From Gammaproteobacteria bacterium (GTDB lineage: Bacteria > Pseudomonadota > Gammaproteobacteria > Pseudomonadales > Cellvibrionaceae), in contig SEBU01000001.1 of assembly GCA_004173475.1 (NCBI GenBank), positions 496,001-560,000 on the forward strand: a stretch of DNA of 64,000 nt, in the 5' to 3' direction. Within the stretch, counting starts at the first letter, position 1, and each line of letters opens with the position of its first letter. The notes beneath the pieces are model-generated. The model made no database searches. It was not told the DNA's origin and was given only the letters and a program-made list of their open reading frames with translations. The position numbers were made by a program, and so were the translations under genes. Positions 1 to 10,163 of this stretch are shown here, piece after piece.

Positions 1-1
1 T

Positions 2-412
2 ATCGAGCCTGTCGTTACTACCAAAAAATTTACCTTTGATCCCACAACCCCTACATTTAATATTCCAACCGATACTGCACCAGTAGCATTTACCAAAGAG
101 CCGGTTGAGGTAATCACTACTAGCGGATTATCCAAACCAAAACTTATTAAAGCAAGCAAGCCCGAGTATCCATTATCTGCATCTCGTCTGGGTGAAGAAG
201 GCGCGACCGGTTTGGAGTTATATATAACACCTGAAGGGCGCGTAGGTGATGTGAAAGTGTATTCCCCGAGCGGCTCAACCCGTCTGGATGAAGCGGCCGT
301 GAAACATGCAAAACGCAACTGGTCTTTTTCCGCATGTACAGAAGGAGGTAAAGCGGTAGGTTGCTGGTTTAAAACCAAACTTGTTTGGCGGCTTGAGGAC
401 GCAGCGCGTTAA
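2..412 (+). CDS. TonB-like C-terminal domain protein (5' end outside the window)
   Basis: The reading frame is open from the first bases and ends with TAA at 410-412, so only the last 136 residues are present. The C-terminal half (from about residue 50, KPEYPLSASRLGEEG) matches the energy-transducer TonB C-terminal fold: a P-x-YP motif, then GxEL(Y)ITPEGRVGDVKVYSPSGS, an Ala/Lys helix and a final beta strand. Upstream lies a Pro/Thr-rich linker typical of the periplasm-spanning part of TonB or TonB-like proteins. The membrane anchor is not in the window, so an assignment to TonB itself cannot be made. The two cysteines in the last 30 residues are unusual for TonB. It ends just before a hairpin shared with the convergent purL. 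Confidence 0.75.
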   Translation: MEPVVTTKKFTFDPTTPTFNIPTDTAPVAFTKEPVEVITTSGLSKPKLIKASKPEYPLSASRLGEEGATGLELYITPEGRVGDVKVYSPSGSTRLDEAAVKHAKRNWSFSACTEGGKAVGCWFKTKLVWRLEDAAR

Positions 413-432
413 TCAAATTTAACACGTTAGAA

Positions 433-463
433 ACAACAAAGGAGGCTAAGCCTCCTTTGTTGT
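433..463. terminator. Bidirectional hairpin between convergent TonB-like gene and purL
   Basis: A perfect 14-bp inverted repeat (433-446 with 450-463) has a 3-base loop (taa). It lies 20 bases after the TonB-like stop and 20 bases before the end of purL. The stem carries its own A and T tracts, so it can act in both directions, although no long T run follows on the plus strand. Confidence 0.75.
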
Positions 464-482
464 CCGAATAAATCTGAAAAAA

Positions 483-3400
483 TTAACCGACAAAAACTCG
501 CGCATTTCTAAATAAACGCAACCAAGCTCCATCATCTTTCCAATCATCTGGTTTCCATGAATTGCTCACAGCACGGAATACACGCTCCGGGTGCGGCATC
601 ATGATAGTGACGCGACCATCTTTACTTGCCACGCTTGTAATACCGAGTGGGGAGCTGTTCGGATTCGCCGGGTATGCTTCGGTGATATTCAAATTGTTAT
701 CGATGAAACGCAAAGCAACTGTGCCGCTTTCGTTACAAGCTCTAAGCGCATCAGCATTTGCAAATTCCGCATAACCTTCGCCATGTGCAACGGCGACTGG
801 CATATGTGAACCCATCATACCTTTAAATAAAACCGATGAAGATTCCTGCACTTGCACTAAGCTAAAACGCGCTTCAAATTGTTCAGATAGATTGCGAACG
901 AAACGTGGCCAGTGATCTGCACCCGGAATTAAATTCTTCAGGTTGGACATCATCTGGCAACCGTTACACACCCCCAAACTAAAGGTGTCGTTACGGTGGA
1001 AAAACGCTTCAAATTCATCGCGCACTTTGTTGTTAAACAAAATAGTTTTCGACCAACCTTCGCCAGCACCGAGCACGTCGCCATAAGAGAAACCGCCGCA
1101 AGCAACTATGCCTTTAAATGCATCTAGTGACACACGACCAGACAACAAATCGCTCATATGAACGTCAACCGCTTTGAATCCAGCGCGATCAAAAGCGGCT
1201 GCCATTTCTACATGACCATTTACACCTTGCTCACGTAACACAGCGATTGACGGACGCACACTGGTATTGATAAAAGGCGCGGCAACATCGTCGTTTTGAT
1301 CGTAGGTTAGTTTTACGCTCAAACCGAGATCTGCTTTTAAAATATTTTCAAATTCAGATTTTGCACACGCAGGATTGTCGCGCATGGCTTGAATACGATA
1401 GCTGGTTTCTGACCAAAGGCTTTGTAGTATCGCGCGTGATTGATCGAACAAAGTATTGCCGTTTTGACAAATGCAAAGCGTATCTTCTTCATTTAACTTG
1501 CCGATAACTTTCACGTGAGTTACGCCAGCTGCAAAGAAGCGATCCAACACTGTATCCGTTTTATCTTTTGCAACTTGCAATACAGCACCAGCTTCTTCGC
1601 TAAACAATACAGCGAGTGCATCTTCGCCCAGACAATCGAGATCGACATCAACACCGACGTGACCCGCAAATGCCATCTCCGCGAGAGTCGCGAACAAACC
1701 GCCATCACTACGATCGTGATACGCAATAATTTCATCGCGCTTGATACAAGCTTGCATCGCGTCAAAGAATCCTTTGAGGTGTGCTGCTGAATCCAAATCT
1801 GCAGGCTCGTCGCCGAGTTGGTTATAAACTTGCGCGAGAATCGAACCACCTAAACGATTTTTTCCGTTACCGAGATCGACCAAAATTAAATCGGTCGCAC
1901 CTTTGTCCGTACGAAGTTGCGGAGTCAACGTTTGACGAACATCGACTACTGGAGCGAAAGCAGAAATCACTAAAGATAAAGGTGCGGTTACTGCTTTTGC
2001 TTTACCGTTTTCTTGCCACGCCGTGCGCATGGACATTGAGTCCTTGCCTACCGGAATCGTAATGCCAAGTTCAGGACATAACTCCATACCGACCGCCTGT
2101 ACGGTGCGATACATTTTTTCGTCTTCGCCTTTATGACTTGCAGCGCACATCCAGTTAGCCGAGAGTTTTACGTCAGACAACTTTTCAATTCGAGTCGCCG
2201 CGATGTTGGTAATCGCCTCAGCAATTGCCATTCGGCCAGAGGCGGGACCATCCAACAAGGCAAGCGGTGTACGCTCACCCATACTCATTGCTTCGCCTTT
2301 AGTGCTGTCATAACTTACGGTAGTCACTGCAACGTCAGCCACAGGCACTTGCCATGGACCAACCATTTGATCGCGTGCAACCATGCCAGTCACGGAACGG
2401 TCACCAATAGTAATCAGGAAACTTTTGCTCGCCACTGCCGGATGCTTGAGCACACGCTCAGCAGCATCATTAATATTGATATCTTCGGTGGAGAAAGCGC
2501 TCACGGCCGCTTTATGTTTTTCAGCAGTGCGGTGCATTTTCGGCGGTTTGCCAAATAAAACTGACATGGGCAAATCGACAGGTTTCGCGTCGAAGTGTTT
2601 GTCATTTAGGGTTAGATGTTTCTCATCTGTTGCCTCGCCAACCACTGCGTAAGGTGCGCGTTCACGCTTGCAGATGGCTTCGAAGCGTGCAAGATCTTCC
2701 GGGTTAACTGCTAAAACATAACGCTCCTGGGATTCATTACACCAAATCGCCAGCGGGCTCATACCCGGTTCATCGTTAGGGACATTGCGCAATTCAAACT
2801 TGCCGCCAGTGCCGCCATCTTTCACCAATTCAGGAAAGGCGTTGGAAAGACCGCCCGCACCGACGTCATGGATAAAGGCGATAGGGTTTTTGTCACCTTG
2901 CTGCCAGCAGGCATCAATCACTTCCTGACAACGGCGCTCCATCTCCGGGTTTTGGCGTTGAACGGAAGCAAAATCCAAATCCTCTGAAGAAGAGCCTGAA
3001 GCCATAGATGAAGCAGCGCCACCGCCCAAACCAATCAACATCGCTGGGCCGCCAAGCACAACTAATTTAGCGCCTGCCGTGAAAGGAGTTTTAATAACAT
3101 GTTCAACTTTGATATTACCGTAACCGCCCGCCAACATAATCGGCTTGTGGTAACCGCGGCGCTCGCCATCAAAGTCTTCTTCAAAAGTGCGGAAGTAACC
3201 GCAAATATTGGGGCGGCCGAATTCGTTGTTAAACGCAGCGCCGCCGAGTGGACCGTCGATCATAATATCTAGCGCAGTCACGATGCGGCCTGGCTTGCCA
3301 TAATCCTGTTCCCAAGGCTGAATAAAATCTGGGATCTGCAAGTTGGAAACGGTAAATCCATTCAAACCAACTTTGGGCTTGGAGCCACGACCTACCGCAC

Positions 3401-4355
3401 CTTCATCACGAATCTCACCACCGGAACCTGTACCTGCGCCAGAGAATGGTGAAATAGCGGTTGGGTGATTGTGAGTTTCAACCTTCATTAATAGATGAAT
3501 AGGCTCTTGGTTGTACTCGTAAGCCTTTGTTTCAGGGTTGGGATAGAAGCGCCCTGCTTCGTGGCCAACCACAACGGCAGCATTGTCCGAATAAGCAGAA
3601 AGCACATCTTCCCCGCCAACTTCATTGGTATTGCGAATCATCTTAAACAGGCTGCGTTCCTGCTCTTCGCCATCAATAGTCCACGAAGCATTGAAGATTT
3701 TGTGGCGGCAGTGCTCGGAGTTAGCCTGCGCGAACATCATTAGCTCTACATCTACCGGATTACGAGCGAGCGTTTTAAAGGCATCAACTAAATAGTCGAT
3801 TTCATCATCGGCCAACGCCAAACCCAAAGATTTGTTCGCCGCGACCAAAGCATCGCGACCGCCACCGAGAATATCTACGCTAGTTTGCGGGGCCGGCTCT
3901 TGCGCGCTGAAAATTTTCTCCGCGGCTTCCAGTCGATCAAATACAGTTTCAACCATGCGATCGTGCAAGATGGCAATAATAATCGCTCGATCAGCAGCAG
4001 AAATAGAACCTTGCACGTAATAAGCAACGCCGCGCTCAACGCGTTTAACCGAATCCAGACCCGTGTTCTTTGCAATATCAGTCGCTTTGGATGCCCAGGG
4101 AGAAATAGTTCCCAAACGCGGCACCACCAGAAAAAGTTCGCCCTCATGGTCAATCTCAGCATCTACCTTCGGGCCGTAAGTTAATAATTGCTTTAACACT
4201 TGGGCTTGCGCGTCGGTCAAAGACGCGGACAGGTTGGCGAAGTGCACATATTCGGAGGAAATCCCGGTAACGGTAGGAACCTGTTGTTGCACAGTATTCA
4301 ACAGTTTTTGGGTACGAAAACTAGAAAGAGCGGGGGCGCCACGCAGAATCAGCAT
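483..4355 (-). CDS. purL: Phosphoribosylformylglycinamidine synthase (single-chain PurL)
   Basis: Fourth step of purine synthesis: ATP- and glutamine-dependent conversion of FGAR to FGAM, in the cytoplasm. The product is about 1290 residues, close to the large single-chain proteobacterial enzyme (about 1295). Domains in order: PurS-like N-terminus, linker, FGAM synthetase core ([21 protein letters not shown], then [12 protein letters not shown]), and a class I glutamine amidotransferase. The amidotransferase nucleophile is Cys1130 in GVCNGCQ, and the His-Glu pair lies in [10 protein letters not shown] near the end. The frame could open at 4415, but the ATG at 4355 gives the family N-terminus [13 protein letters not shown] and has a GAGG about 11 bases upstream, whereas the upstream start has no ribosome binding site. 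It diverges from mltF, as in pseudomonads. Confidence 0.97.
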   Translation of the reverse strand: MLILRGAPALSSFRTQKLLNTVQQQVPTVTGISSEYVHFANLSASLTDAQAQVLKQLLTYGPKVDAEIDHEGELFLVVPRLGTISPWASKATDIAKNTGLDSVKRVERGVAYYVQGSISAADRAIIIAILHDRMVETVFDRLEAAEKIFSAQEPAPQTSVDILGGGRDALVAANKSLGLALADDEIDYLVDAFKTLARNPVDVELMMFAQANSEHCRHKIFNASWTIDGEEQERSLFKMIRNTNEVGGEDVLSAYSDNAAVVVGHEAGRFYPNPETKAYEYNQEPIHLLMKVETHNHPTAISPFSGAGTGSGGEIRDEGAVGRGSKPKVGLNGFTVSNLQIPDFIQPWEQDYGKPGRIVTALDIMIDGPLGGAAFNNEFGRPNICGYFRTFEEDFDGERRGYHKPIMLAGGYGNIKVEHVIKTPFTAGAKLVVLGGPAMLIGLGGGAASSMASGSSSEDLDFASVQRQNPEMERRCQEVIDACWQQGDKNPIAFIHDVGAGGLSNAFPELVKDGGTGGKFELRNVPNDEPGMSPLAIWCNESQERYVLAVNPEDLARFEAICKRERAPYAVVGEATDEKHLTLNDKHFDAKPVDLPMSVLFGKPPKMHRTAEKHKAAVSAFSTEDININDAAERVLKHPAVASKSFLITIGDRSVTGMVARDQMVGPWQVPVADVAVTTVSYDSTKGEAMSMGERTPLALLDGPASGRMAIAEAITNIAATRIEKLSDVKLSANWMCAASHKGEDEKMYRTVQAVGMELCPELGITIPVGKDSMSMRTAWQENGKAKAVTAPLSLVISAFAPVVDVRQTLTPQLRTDKGATDLILVDLGNGKNRLGGSILAQVYNQLGDEPADLDSAAHLKGFFDAMQACIKRDEIIAYHDRSDGGLFATLAEMAFAGHVGVDVDLDCLGEDALAVLFSEEAGAVLQVAKDKTDTVLDRFFAAGVTHVKVIGKLNEEDTLCICQNGNTLFDQSRAILQSLWSETSYRIQAMRDNPACAKSEFENILKADLGLSVKLTYDQNDDVAAPFINTSVRPSIAVLREQGVNGHVEMAAAFDRAGFKAVDVHMSDLLSGRVSLDAFKGIVACGGFSYGDVLGAGEGWSKTILFNNKVRDEFEAFFHRNDTFSLGVCNGCQMMSNLKNLIPGADHWPRFVRNLSEQFEARFSLVQVQESSSVLFKGMMGSHMPVAVAHGEGYAEFANADALRACNESGTVALRFIDNNLNITEAYPANPNSSPLGITSVASKDGRVTIMMPHPERVFRAVSNSWKPDDWKDDGAWLRLFRNARVFVG

Positions 4356-4927
4356 AGTGATTTGAGCCTCAAGCGTCTGGGGTGTGGATTGGGAGTGAAT
4401 TAACGAGGCGCGCATTGTACTGGATTTATGGGCTGGCAGGAATTCATATTGCGGTTACGGATAAAGCCACCTCATCACCAATGATGAACTCTCTTTAGAA
4501 CGAAGCGAAAAGCCATTGATACTTTATTATTTCCATCGAATAAAACAATTTTTTCCGGTTTACCCTCGTTTTCCAATAATTTTCATAAAAAAAGATCTAA
4601 CGAGAGTGCCTCAAAGAAGCGTCGTAAAACACAAAAACGGCGTATAAAATCACAAAAACACATATTTTTTCGACTTTTTCTTCGTAATAGTCTCAACTAA
4701 TACAATTTTTTAACATCTTGTTTGTATTGAATTTTTTATTCTATCGCCCAAATTTTCACCGACGACCTACCCCAGTTTCGCTCAGAAAACAAGCTAGGCA
4801 GACCGGTCTCTTGCCTTTACCATGGCTCTTAGTTGCACGGGTCAGTAATGGACTAGATTCGGCATGAGTGCATATACGAAGTTATTCCCCATTTCGGGCG
4901 ATGCAATTCAAAACCGGAGACAAATCT
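4356..4927. other. Intergenic region between divergent purL and mltF
   Basis: These 572 AT-rich bases contain no convincing gene. The region must hold the purL and mltF promoters. I could not assign a -35/-10 pair or a purine-repressor operator with confidence, and no tRNA-like fold was seen. Confidence 0.5.
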
Positions 4928-6460
4928 ATGGCCGGAATAAAATATACTGATGGCCGAAAACGTAATATCAAAGTTGTAAAACGCTTCTCGATTGCCAATC
5001 TTTTGGTTGGGTTCCTATTAGTTTGTACCGCTGGTTTGTTAATACGCAGCGCACCACCTAGTAAACTTGAACAAGTTCGCAGTGCAGGCGAGTTGCGAGT
5101 AATGGCCCGAAGTGGGCCTGTCAGCCACTATCAAAGTCCATTGGGCATTACTGGTTTTGAATACACATTGTTAAAAGGTTTTGCTGACGAGCTGAAAGTA
5201 AAACTGGTTCTTAATGATGAAGCCTCGGCAGATTTGCTGCACAGCAATGAATCACCGATTGATCTTGCAAGCCCGAGCGCATTAAACCCAACGAATACAA
5301 AGCAACAACTTCGCTATAGCAGCGCCTTTATGGATTTAAGCCTGCAGCTCATTTATAACACCAACCAAACTCCGCCAGCGGACGTTAAGTCTTTAGCCGG
5401 CAAAACAGTGTTAGTGGTCAGTAGAGCTTCCGTGCCTACAGCGTTACAAGAGCTTCAACAATCCTTCCCGGATATTCATTGGGAACTGGTCGAAAACGTT
5501 GAGATGGCCGACCTACTTGAAATGGTTGAGCTTGGCCACGGTGATTACGCGGTGGTTGACTCGGCGATTTTTGATATACATCGTTATTCGTACCCGCATA
5601 CCCAAGTTGCATTTGACATTAGCGAGCCGCAACCTCTGGCGTGGGCATTTGCTCCGTCCCGCGATAAAAGTCTTTATGACGCTGCTCAAAAATATCTCGC
5701 GAAAATTAAAAACAGCGGTCAACTTGCCCAAATCTCTTCACAATTTTTTGATCACTTCATCGAAGTAAATACCGATGATGCATTGATGTTCAGCATACGC
5801 TTTGACAAACGCTTCCCACGTTGGGCGGATACAATCAAAGCAGCTGCTAATCAATACAACTTGGATTGGCAACTCGTTGCAGCTGTTGGTTATCAGGAAT
5901 CGCAGTGGATTCCCAACGCGCAATCGTTCACCGGTGTACGCGGGTTTATGATGCTTACTCCTGATACCGCACGCGAGTTAGGCGTAAAAAATTTAGAGGA
6001 TCCGGTGCAAAGTATTTTTGGCGGTGCAAAATATTTGCGCTATTTACTTGATACCCTACCCGCCAGTATTCAGGGCGAAGATCGATTGTATATGGCGCTC
6101 GCCGCCTATAACCAAGGCATAGGCCATTTGGATGATGCACGCGCGCTAACACGGCGACTAAAAGGCGATGGCAATAGCTGGGCGGATGTCAGTAAGGCTT
6201 TTCCACTTTTGGCAAAACAAGAATATTACTCAAAAGCGACCTATGGTTATTCACGTGGTTGGGAGCCAGTCATTTACGTTAAAAATATTTTAAATTATCA
6301 AAAAATTCTCGCATTCAAAGAAAGCCAACAACAATTGCGTATTGCCACTAGTCTTAATGGTGATAGCTTGAATTTAACAACAACGGCGCAAGAAAAAAGC
6401 GCAGTTGAAAAATTGAATCAGCTTCGCTTAAGTAGCGCATCTTCACTCTCATTTCTATAG
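4928..6460 (+). CDS. mltF: Membrane-bound lytic murein transglycosylase F
   Basis: Cleaves the MurNAc-GlcNAc bond of peptidoglycan to form 1,6-anhydro ends, acting at the outer membrane face of the periplasm. It has an N-terminal hydrophobic segment (about residues 20-40, ANLLVGFLLVCTAGLLI), a periplasmic solute-binding (SBP_bac_3-like) domain from about 50 to 285, and an SLT domain from about 300. The catalytic glutamate is E324 in GYQESQW, followed by the family motifs GVRGFMMLT and AAYNQG. The ATG at 4928 is chosen because GGAG lies 9 bases upstream; an in-frame ATG at 4868 would add 20 residues without a clear ribosome binding site. The divergent purL neighbour supports the assignment. 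Total length is 510 residues. Confidence 0.93.
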   Translation: MAGIKYTDGRKRNIKVVKRFSIANLLVGFLLVCTAGLLIRSAPPSKLEQVRSAGELRVMARSGPVSHYQSPLGITGFEYTLLKGFADELKVKLVLNDEASADLLHSNESPIDLASPSALNPTNTKQQLRYSSAFMDLSLQLIYNTNQTPPADVKSLAGKTVLVVSRASVPTALQELQQSFPDIHWELVENVEMADLLEMVELGHGDYAVVDSAIFDIHRYSYPHTQVAFDISEPQPLAWAFAPSRDKSLYDAAQKYLAKIKNSGQLAQISSQFFDHFIEVNTDDALMFSIRFDKRFPRWADTIKAAANQYNLDWQLVAAVGYQESQWIPNAQSFTGVRGFMMLTPDTARELGVKNLEDPVQSIFGGAKYLRYLLDTLPASIQGEDRLYMALAAYNQGIGHLDDARALTRRLKGDGNSWADVSKAFPLLAKQEYYSKATYGYSRGWEPVIYVKNILNYQKILAFKESQQQLRIATSLNGDSLNLTTTAQEKSAVEKLNQLRLSSASSLSFL

Positions 6461-6480
6461 TTCATCAGTAAGTTTCTATT

Positions 6481-6508
6481 AAATGCCGCGTAATATCGCG
6501 GCATTTTT
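6481..6508 (+). terminator. Rho-independent terminator after mltF
   Basis: A perfect 10-bp stem (6481-6490 with 6497-6506) has a 6-base loop and a short T-rich tail. It begins 20 bases after the mltF stop. Confidence 0.85.
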
Positions 6509-6671
6509 ATTTCAAATATTGTTTTTGACGACTAACACCTATCAACTTACAAGCTAAAAATCAATTCAAAGCCTAGCTGGTAGAGCGATGTTATGTTTTG
6601 TAAAATCTGTGCTCCCACCAACTTATAATCTCCTAGACTATAAGCCGAAACATAACAATTGAGGTTTAACC

Positions 6672-9152
6672 ATGCATATCAATTCAGCGCTTAAACGTTT
6701 AAGCGGCTTATTAATTCTTTTACTTTTTATATCCAAGCCCAGTAACGCAGATGCACTGGCTTTAAACGACAAGGATTATTTTGAACAACAAGGCTTGAAT
6801 GTTTTGGTGTTTAGTAATTGGTATGACGGGCTATTCAGCGATTCAAAAACCAGCGGTATTGAATTAATTCACCATGGTGTGCGCACAGCAACTAATGGTG
6901 ACGTGCGCTTAAACGCGACTCCAGAACAGTGGGATATGATTCCGCAATTTAAAGAGCGCAAAGTAAATCGCGCGGAACAATCCATTGAAGCTTTTATGCA
7001 GTATCCGAACGAGAAATTTGATTTCTCAATTAAAGTAACCAAAAACCAAAATGGTGTTCGCATCGCGGTTAATCTACCAAAACCTTTACCAAGTTCGTTA
7101 GAAGGTAAAGCCGGCTTTAATTTGGAGTTTTTGCCATCTGCTTATTTTCACCAAGCGTTCGTGATGGATACTGCCACCGGTACATTTCCAATTTATCCAA
7201 GTGGCGCAAAAGAAATTAACGACCGTGTTGGACCCACGCTTTTGGCCAGCGGCAAACATTTGGTTCTGGCTCCTAATAATACCGAACGTCGAGTTAGCAT
7301 CGAAACCAATTCATCTTTACTTGAACTCTACGATGGCCGTAGCAAAGCACAAAACGGTTGGTTCGTTGTTCGCAGTAAAATACCTTCTGGTAAAAGCGGA
7401 ACAGTCGTGGAGTGGCAATTAAATGCTGATACTATAAAAGACTGGGTGCGCACGCCTGTTATTGGATATTCGCAAGTGGGTTATCATCCCGCACAGCAAA
7501 AAGTTGCGGTCATTGAATTGGATAAAAATGATAAAACCAATCCACCCGCAAAATTATTTAAAATTGCTGCTGATGGTTCCGAAACTCAGGTAGCGGAAAA
7601 AAATCTGGCTAACTGGGGTAGATATTTGCGTTACGAATATCGCCAATTTGATTTCAGCAATGTGCAGGAAGAAGGTCTTTATAAAATCACCTACGGTAGT
7701 CAAGAAGCCGGCCCTTTCCGAATTGCAAAAGATATCTACACATCTACCTGGCATCCGAGCTTGGACATGTACTTACCTATTCAAATGGATCACATGACCG
7801 TTAATGAAGCCTACCGCATTTGGCATGGGGCATCGCATCTGGATGACGCACTACAAGCTCCACTCAATCACGAACATTTTGATCTCTACAGGCAAGGCCC
7901 CACCACCGACACTCCTTATAAACCTGGTGAACACATTCCTGGTTTAGACATAGGTGGCTGGTTTGATGCGGGTGATTACGATATACGTACACAAACTAAT
8001 TACGATGTCGTTATGAACCTGGTAAATACTTGGGAGCGTTTCGGTATTAAACGTGATGTAACAACCGTTGATTACAAAAAACGTTTTGTTGATTTACATG
8101 TGGGTGACGGCAAGCCTGATTTGTTGCAACAAATCGAACACGGAACTTTAGCTTTGATTGCGCAACATCGCGCAGTTGGCCATGCGATTCACGGAATTGT
8201 AGAAGCGCATATTGAACAATATACCCATCTCGGCGATGCAATTACAAAAACCGATAATCTCGTATACGACTCAAGTAAAAAAGATGGCGAGTCAGACGGA
8301 TTTAAAAGCGGTACTTTCGATGATCGCTGGGCTTTCACCAGCAAATCTACGCCGCTAAATTATGGATCGATTGCAGCGCTTGCATCGGCAAGTCGTGCAT
8401 TGAAAGGGTACAACGATGAACTTTCTAATGAGTGTATAGCTACGGCAAAGAAAGTGTGGGACGAAGAAAATGCCAAAGCAAAACCGGATTTGTTCAATCA
8501 TGGCAACACCACAGGTGGCAGATTGGAAGACGAAAAATTAAAAGCTGCTACTGAGTTGTTGATTGCCACCGGCGACCAAAAATACGCTAAAGCAATTGAA
8601 AAGCTCACGCCTGCAAAACCGATCGACTTTGTTATTCGTATGCCATGGCTAATGCGTGCAGTCCCACACATGCCTACAAATTACACCGCAAAAATGCGCA
8701 AACTTGCTGAGGCATACAAGAAAACTTTAGTTGCAGCTGAGTCAAAAAATCCTTATAGCGTTACTATCACTGAAGGTGGTTGGGCGGGGAATAGTTTTGT
8801 TATTCGCGGTGCGATCAACAACTATTATCTCCACAAAGCATTCCCTGATTTGATTGGACGTGAATCGGTGCTCAAGGGATTAACTTATTTATACGGCACT
8901 CATCCTGCACACAACTTATCTTTTGTATCAGGCGTGGGAACTCATTCTAAAGAAGTTGCTTACGGAATGAATCGTGCAGACTTCTCATTTATACCTGGCG
9001 GAGTCGTACCTGGAGTTTTAGTGCTAAAACCTGATTACCCGGAAAACCACGAAGATTGGCCGTTCTTCTGGGGAGAAAATGAATATGTAGTTGATGAAGC
9101 TGCGGTTCATATCTTCTTGGCAAATGCAGCTGCTGATTTGTTGAAGGAGTAA
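6672..9152 (+). CDS. Secreted glycoside hydrolase family 9 protein
   Basis: Exported glycanase of 826 residues; GH9 enzymes invert beta-glycosidic bonds, mostly in cellulose or related beta-glucans. A signal peptide (about 1-26, ending SNADA) is followed by about 230 residues of unassigned beta-rich sequence. An Ig-like cellulase N-terminal domain (about 260-355, starting VIGYSQVGYHPAQQKVAVIEL) and the (alpha/alpha)6 catalytic domain (about 365-826) follow. The catalytic aspartates lie in GGWFDAGDYD (D432, D435), and the catalytic acid is E804 in WGENEYVVDEAAV. There is no carbohydrate-binding module or linker, unlike many Cellvibrio cellulases. Substrate cannot be fixed from sequence; short beta-glucans, or glucosaminides as for some GH9 members, are possible. 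A GAGG ribosome binding site precedes the ATG. It looks monocistronic. Confidence 0.9.
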   Translation: MHINSALKRLSGLLILLLFISKPSNADALALNDKDYFEQQGLNVLVFSNWYDGLFSDSKTSGIELIHHGVRTATNGDVRLNATPEQWDMIPQFKERKVNRAEQSIEAFMQYPNEKFDFSIKVTKNQNGVRIAVNLPKPLPSSLEGKAGFNLEFLPSAYFHQAFVMDTATGTFPIYPSGAKEINDRVGPTLLASGKHLVLAPNNTERRVSIETNSSLLELYDGRSKAQNGWFVVRSKIPSGKSGTVVEWQLNADTIKDWVRTPVIGYSQVGYHPAQQKVAVIELDKNDKTNPPAKLFKIAADGSETQVAEKNLANWGRYLRYEYRQFDFSNVQEEGLYKITYGSQEAGPFRIAKDIYTSTWHPSLDMYLPIQMDHMTVNEAYRIWHGASHLDDALQAPLNHEHFDLYRQGPTTDTPYKPGEHIPGLDIGGWFDAGDYDIRTQTNYDVVMNLVNTWERFGIKRDVTTVDYKKRFVDLHVGDGKPDLLQQIEHGTLALIAQHRAVGHAIHGIVEAHIEQYTHLGDAITKTDNLVYDSSKKDGESDGFKSGTFDDRWAFTSKSTPLNYGSIAALASASRALKGYNDELSNECIATAKKVWDEENAKAKPDLFNHGNTTGGRLEDEKLKAATELLIATGDQKYAKAIEKLTPAKPIDFVIRMPWLMRAVPHMPTNYTAKMRKLAEAYKKTLVAAESKNPYSVTITEGGWAGNSFVIRGAINNYYLHKAFPDLIGRESVLKGLTYLYGTHPAHNLSFVSGVGTHSKEVAYGMNRADFSFIPGGVVPGVLVLKPDYPENHEDWPFFWGENEYVVDEAAVHIFLANAAADLLKE

Positions 9153-9200
9153 GTCAATAGTTGCGTAGAGATCCTGAAACTACAAATATTTGATAGTTAT

Positions 9201-9240
9201 AAAATGGTCGGTAGTGAATTCTACCGATCATTTTTTTTTA
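9201..9240. terminator. Bidirectional terminator between GH9 gene and tadA
   Basis: Stem of about 14 bp (AAAATGGTCGGTAG with CTACCGATCATTTT, one G-T pair) with a 6-base loop and a run of nine T on the plus strand. The minus-strand tadA stop codon (9221-9223) lies inside the 3' arm, so the two convergent genes share the structure. Confidence 0.85.
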
Positions 9241-9772
9241 GATCTTCTTCCAAATCTTCTTCCAACGCATCTTGGACGTTAGCACCGTTATTTTTCTGTT
9301 GTTTTAGTTCCTCGCGTCGTCGACGAAAAAAATCACTGAGCTGATGCTGGCAAACTTCAGCTAAGACACCGCCATTCACTGTTATACGATGGTTAAAGTA
9401 ACTTGAATCCAATAATTTTGCCTGGCTCACCACAACACCCGCTTTGGGTTCCGTTGTTCCATATACCAAACGTGAAATTCGAGCATGGATTAACGCTCCG
9501 ACGCACATGGTGCAAGGTTCAAGAGTGACGTAGAGCGTCGACTCAACTATTCGATAATTCTGGATTCGTTCTGCCGCCATACGCAACGCAATTATTTCCG
9601 CGTGCGCGGTTGGGTCATGGCTAGTGATAGGTTTATTAAACCCTTCACCAATAATTTCATCGTTACAGACAACTACCGCGCCAACTGGAACCTCACCCAA
9701 TTGCTCTCCCTGACCCGCTAACTCAATAGCGCGGCGCATATATTTTTCGTCATTAAATTGTTGATAGTTCAC
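9221..9772 (-). CDS. tadA: tRNA-specific adenosine deaminase
   Basis: Deaminates adenosine 34 of tRNA-Arg(ACG) to inosine. The zinc cytidine/deoxycytidylate deaminase fold is complete: HAE (H57, E59 as proton shuttle) and PCTMC (C87, C90) as zinc ligands. The family motif ISRLVYGTTEPKAG follows at about 110. The 183 residues include a charged C-terminal tail with repeated EEDLEED/KKNDR, longer than the E. coli protein. The ATG at 9772 gives the expected N-terminus ending in KYMRRAIELA. A DUF1653 gene lies 24 bases upstream on the same strand, so the two are likely cotranscribed. Confidence 0.95.
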   Translation of the reverse strand: MNYQQFNDEKYMRRAIELAGQGEQLGEVPVGAVVVCNDEIIGEGFNKPITSHDPTAHAEIIALRMAAERIQNYRIVESTLYVTLEPCTMCVGALIHARISRLVYGTTEPKAGVVVSQAKLLDSSYFNHRITVNGGVLAEVCQHQLSDFFRRRREELKQQKNNGANVQDALEEDLEEDLKKNDR

Positions 9773-9796
9773 TGTGAATTTCTCAATTTACCGAAT

Positions 9797-10039
9797 TTAT
9801 TTGTTCCATTGCTCCGCTTCTCTTGCGCTTATTTCTTTTATAAATGCAAAACGTGGAATTAGTTCCCCAGCCAGCTCGACGGTTTCTGTGAACATACTGA
9901 GTGGGCGAACCCACCACGAGTAGTCGCCGTACAAGCATTGATAAACAACCAAAGCTTCGCGCGTTTCGCTGTGGTGGGCGATTTGGAACACGTAGTAATT
10001 GTTGCCTTTGTAGTGGCGGTATAGACCGGGTTTTATCAT
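9797..10039 (-). CDS. DUF1653 domain protein
   Basis: An 80-residue cytoplasmic protein with the DUF1653 signature: PGLYRHYKGNNYYV near the start, then ETREALVVYQCLYGDYSWWVRP and a C-terminal RFAFI. The family is a small beta-barrel-like domain of unknown function. Nothing in the protein suggests an enzyme. It sits 24 bases upstream of tadA on the same strand. The upstream 124-base gap contains an AACAA-rich stretch and no gene. Confidence 0.88.
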   Translation of the reverse strand: MIKPGLYRHYKGNNYYVFQIAHHSETREALVVYQCLYGDYSWWVRPLSMFTETVELAGELIPRFAFIKEISAREAEQWNK

Positions 10040-10163
10040 CTTAAATTCGCTTCAGAATTAATACTTTATTTCGCCTTGCGGAGAGTCGATTTTTTATCAC
10101 GACGGTTTTTTTTGCATGTTGGCGATTCACTTTTCACAACAAATAACAAACAACAAACAACAA

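Noticed and set aside
147-335. Minus-strand open frame opposite the TonB-like gene
   Set aside because: It is antisense to a frame with clear TonB-domain similarity and has no family signal or ribosome binding site.
1520-1849. 109-residue minus-strand frame inside purL
   Set aside because: It is an alternate frame within PurL with no motif; codon pattern follows the purL frame.
2133-2558. 141-residue plus-strand frame opposite purL
   Set aside because: Antisense to a conserved enzyme core and rich in Cys, His and Ser as typical of shadow frames.
4356-4927. tRNA or small RNA gene in the purL-mltF gap
   Set aside because: No cloverleaf or terminator-ended stem was found by eye.
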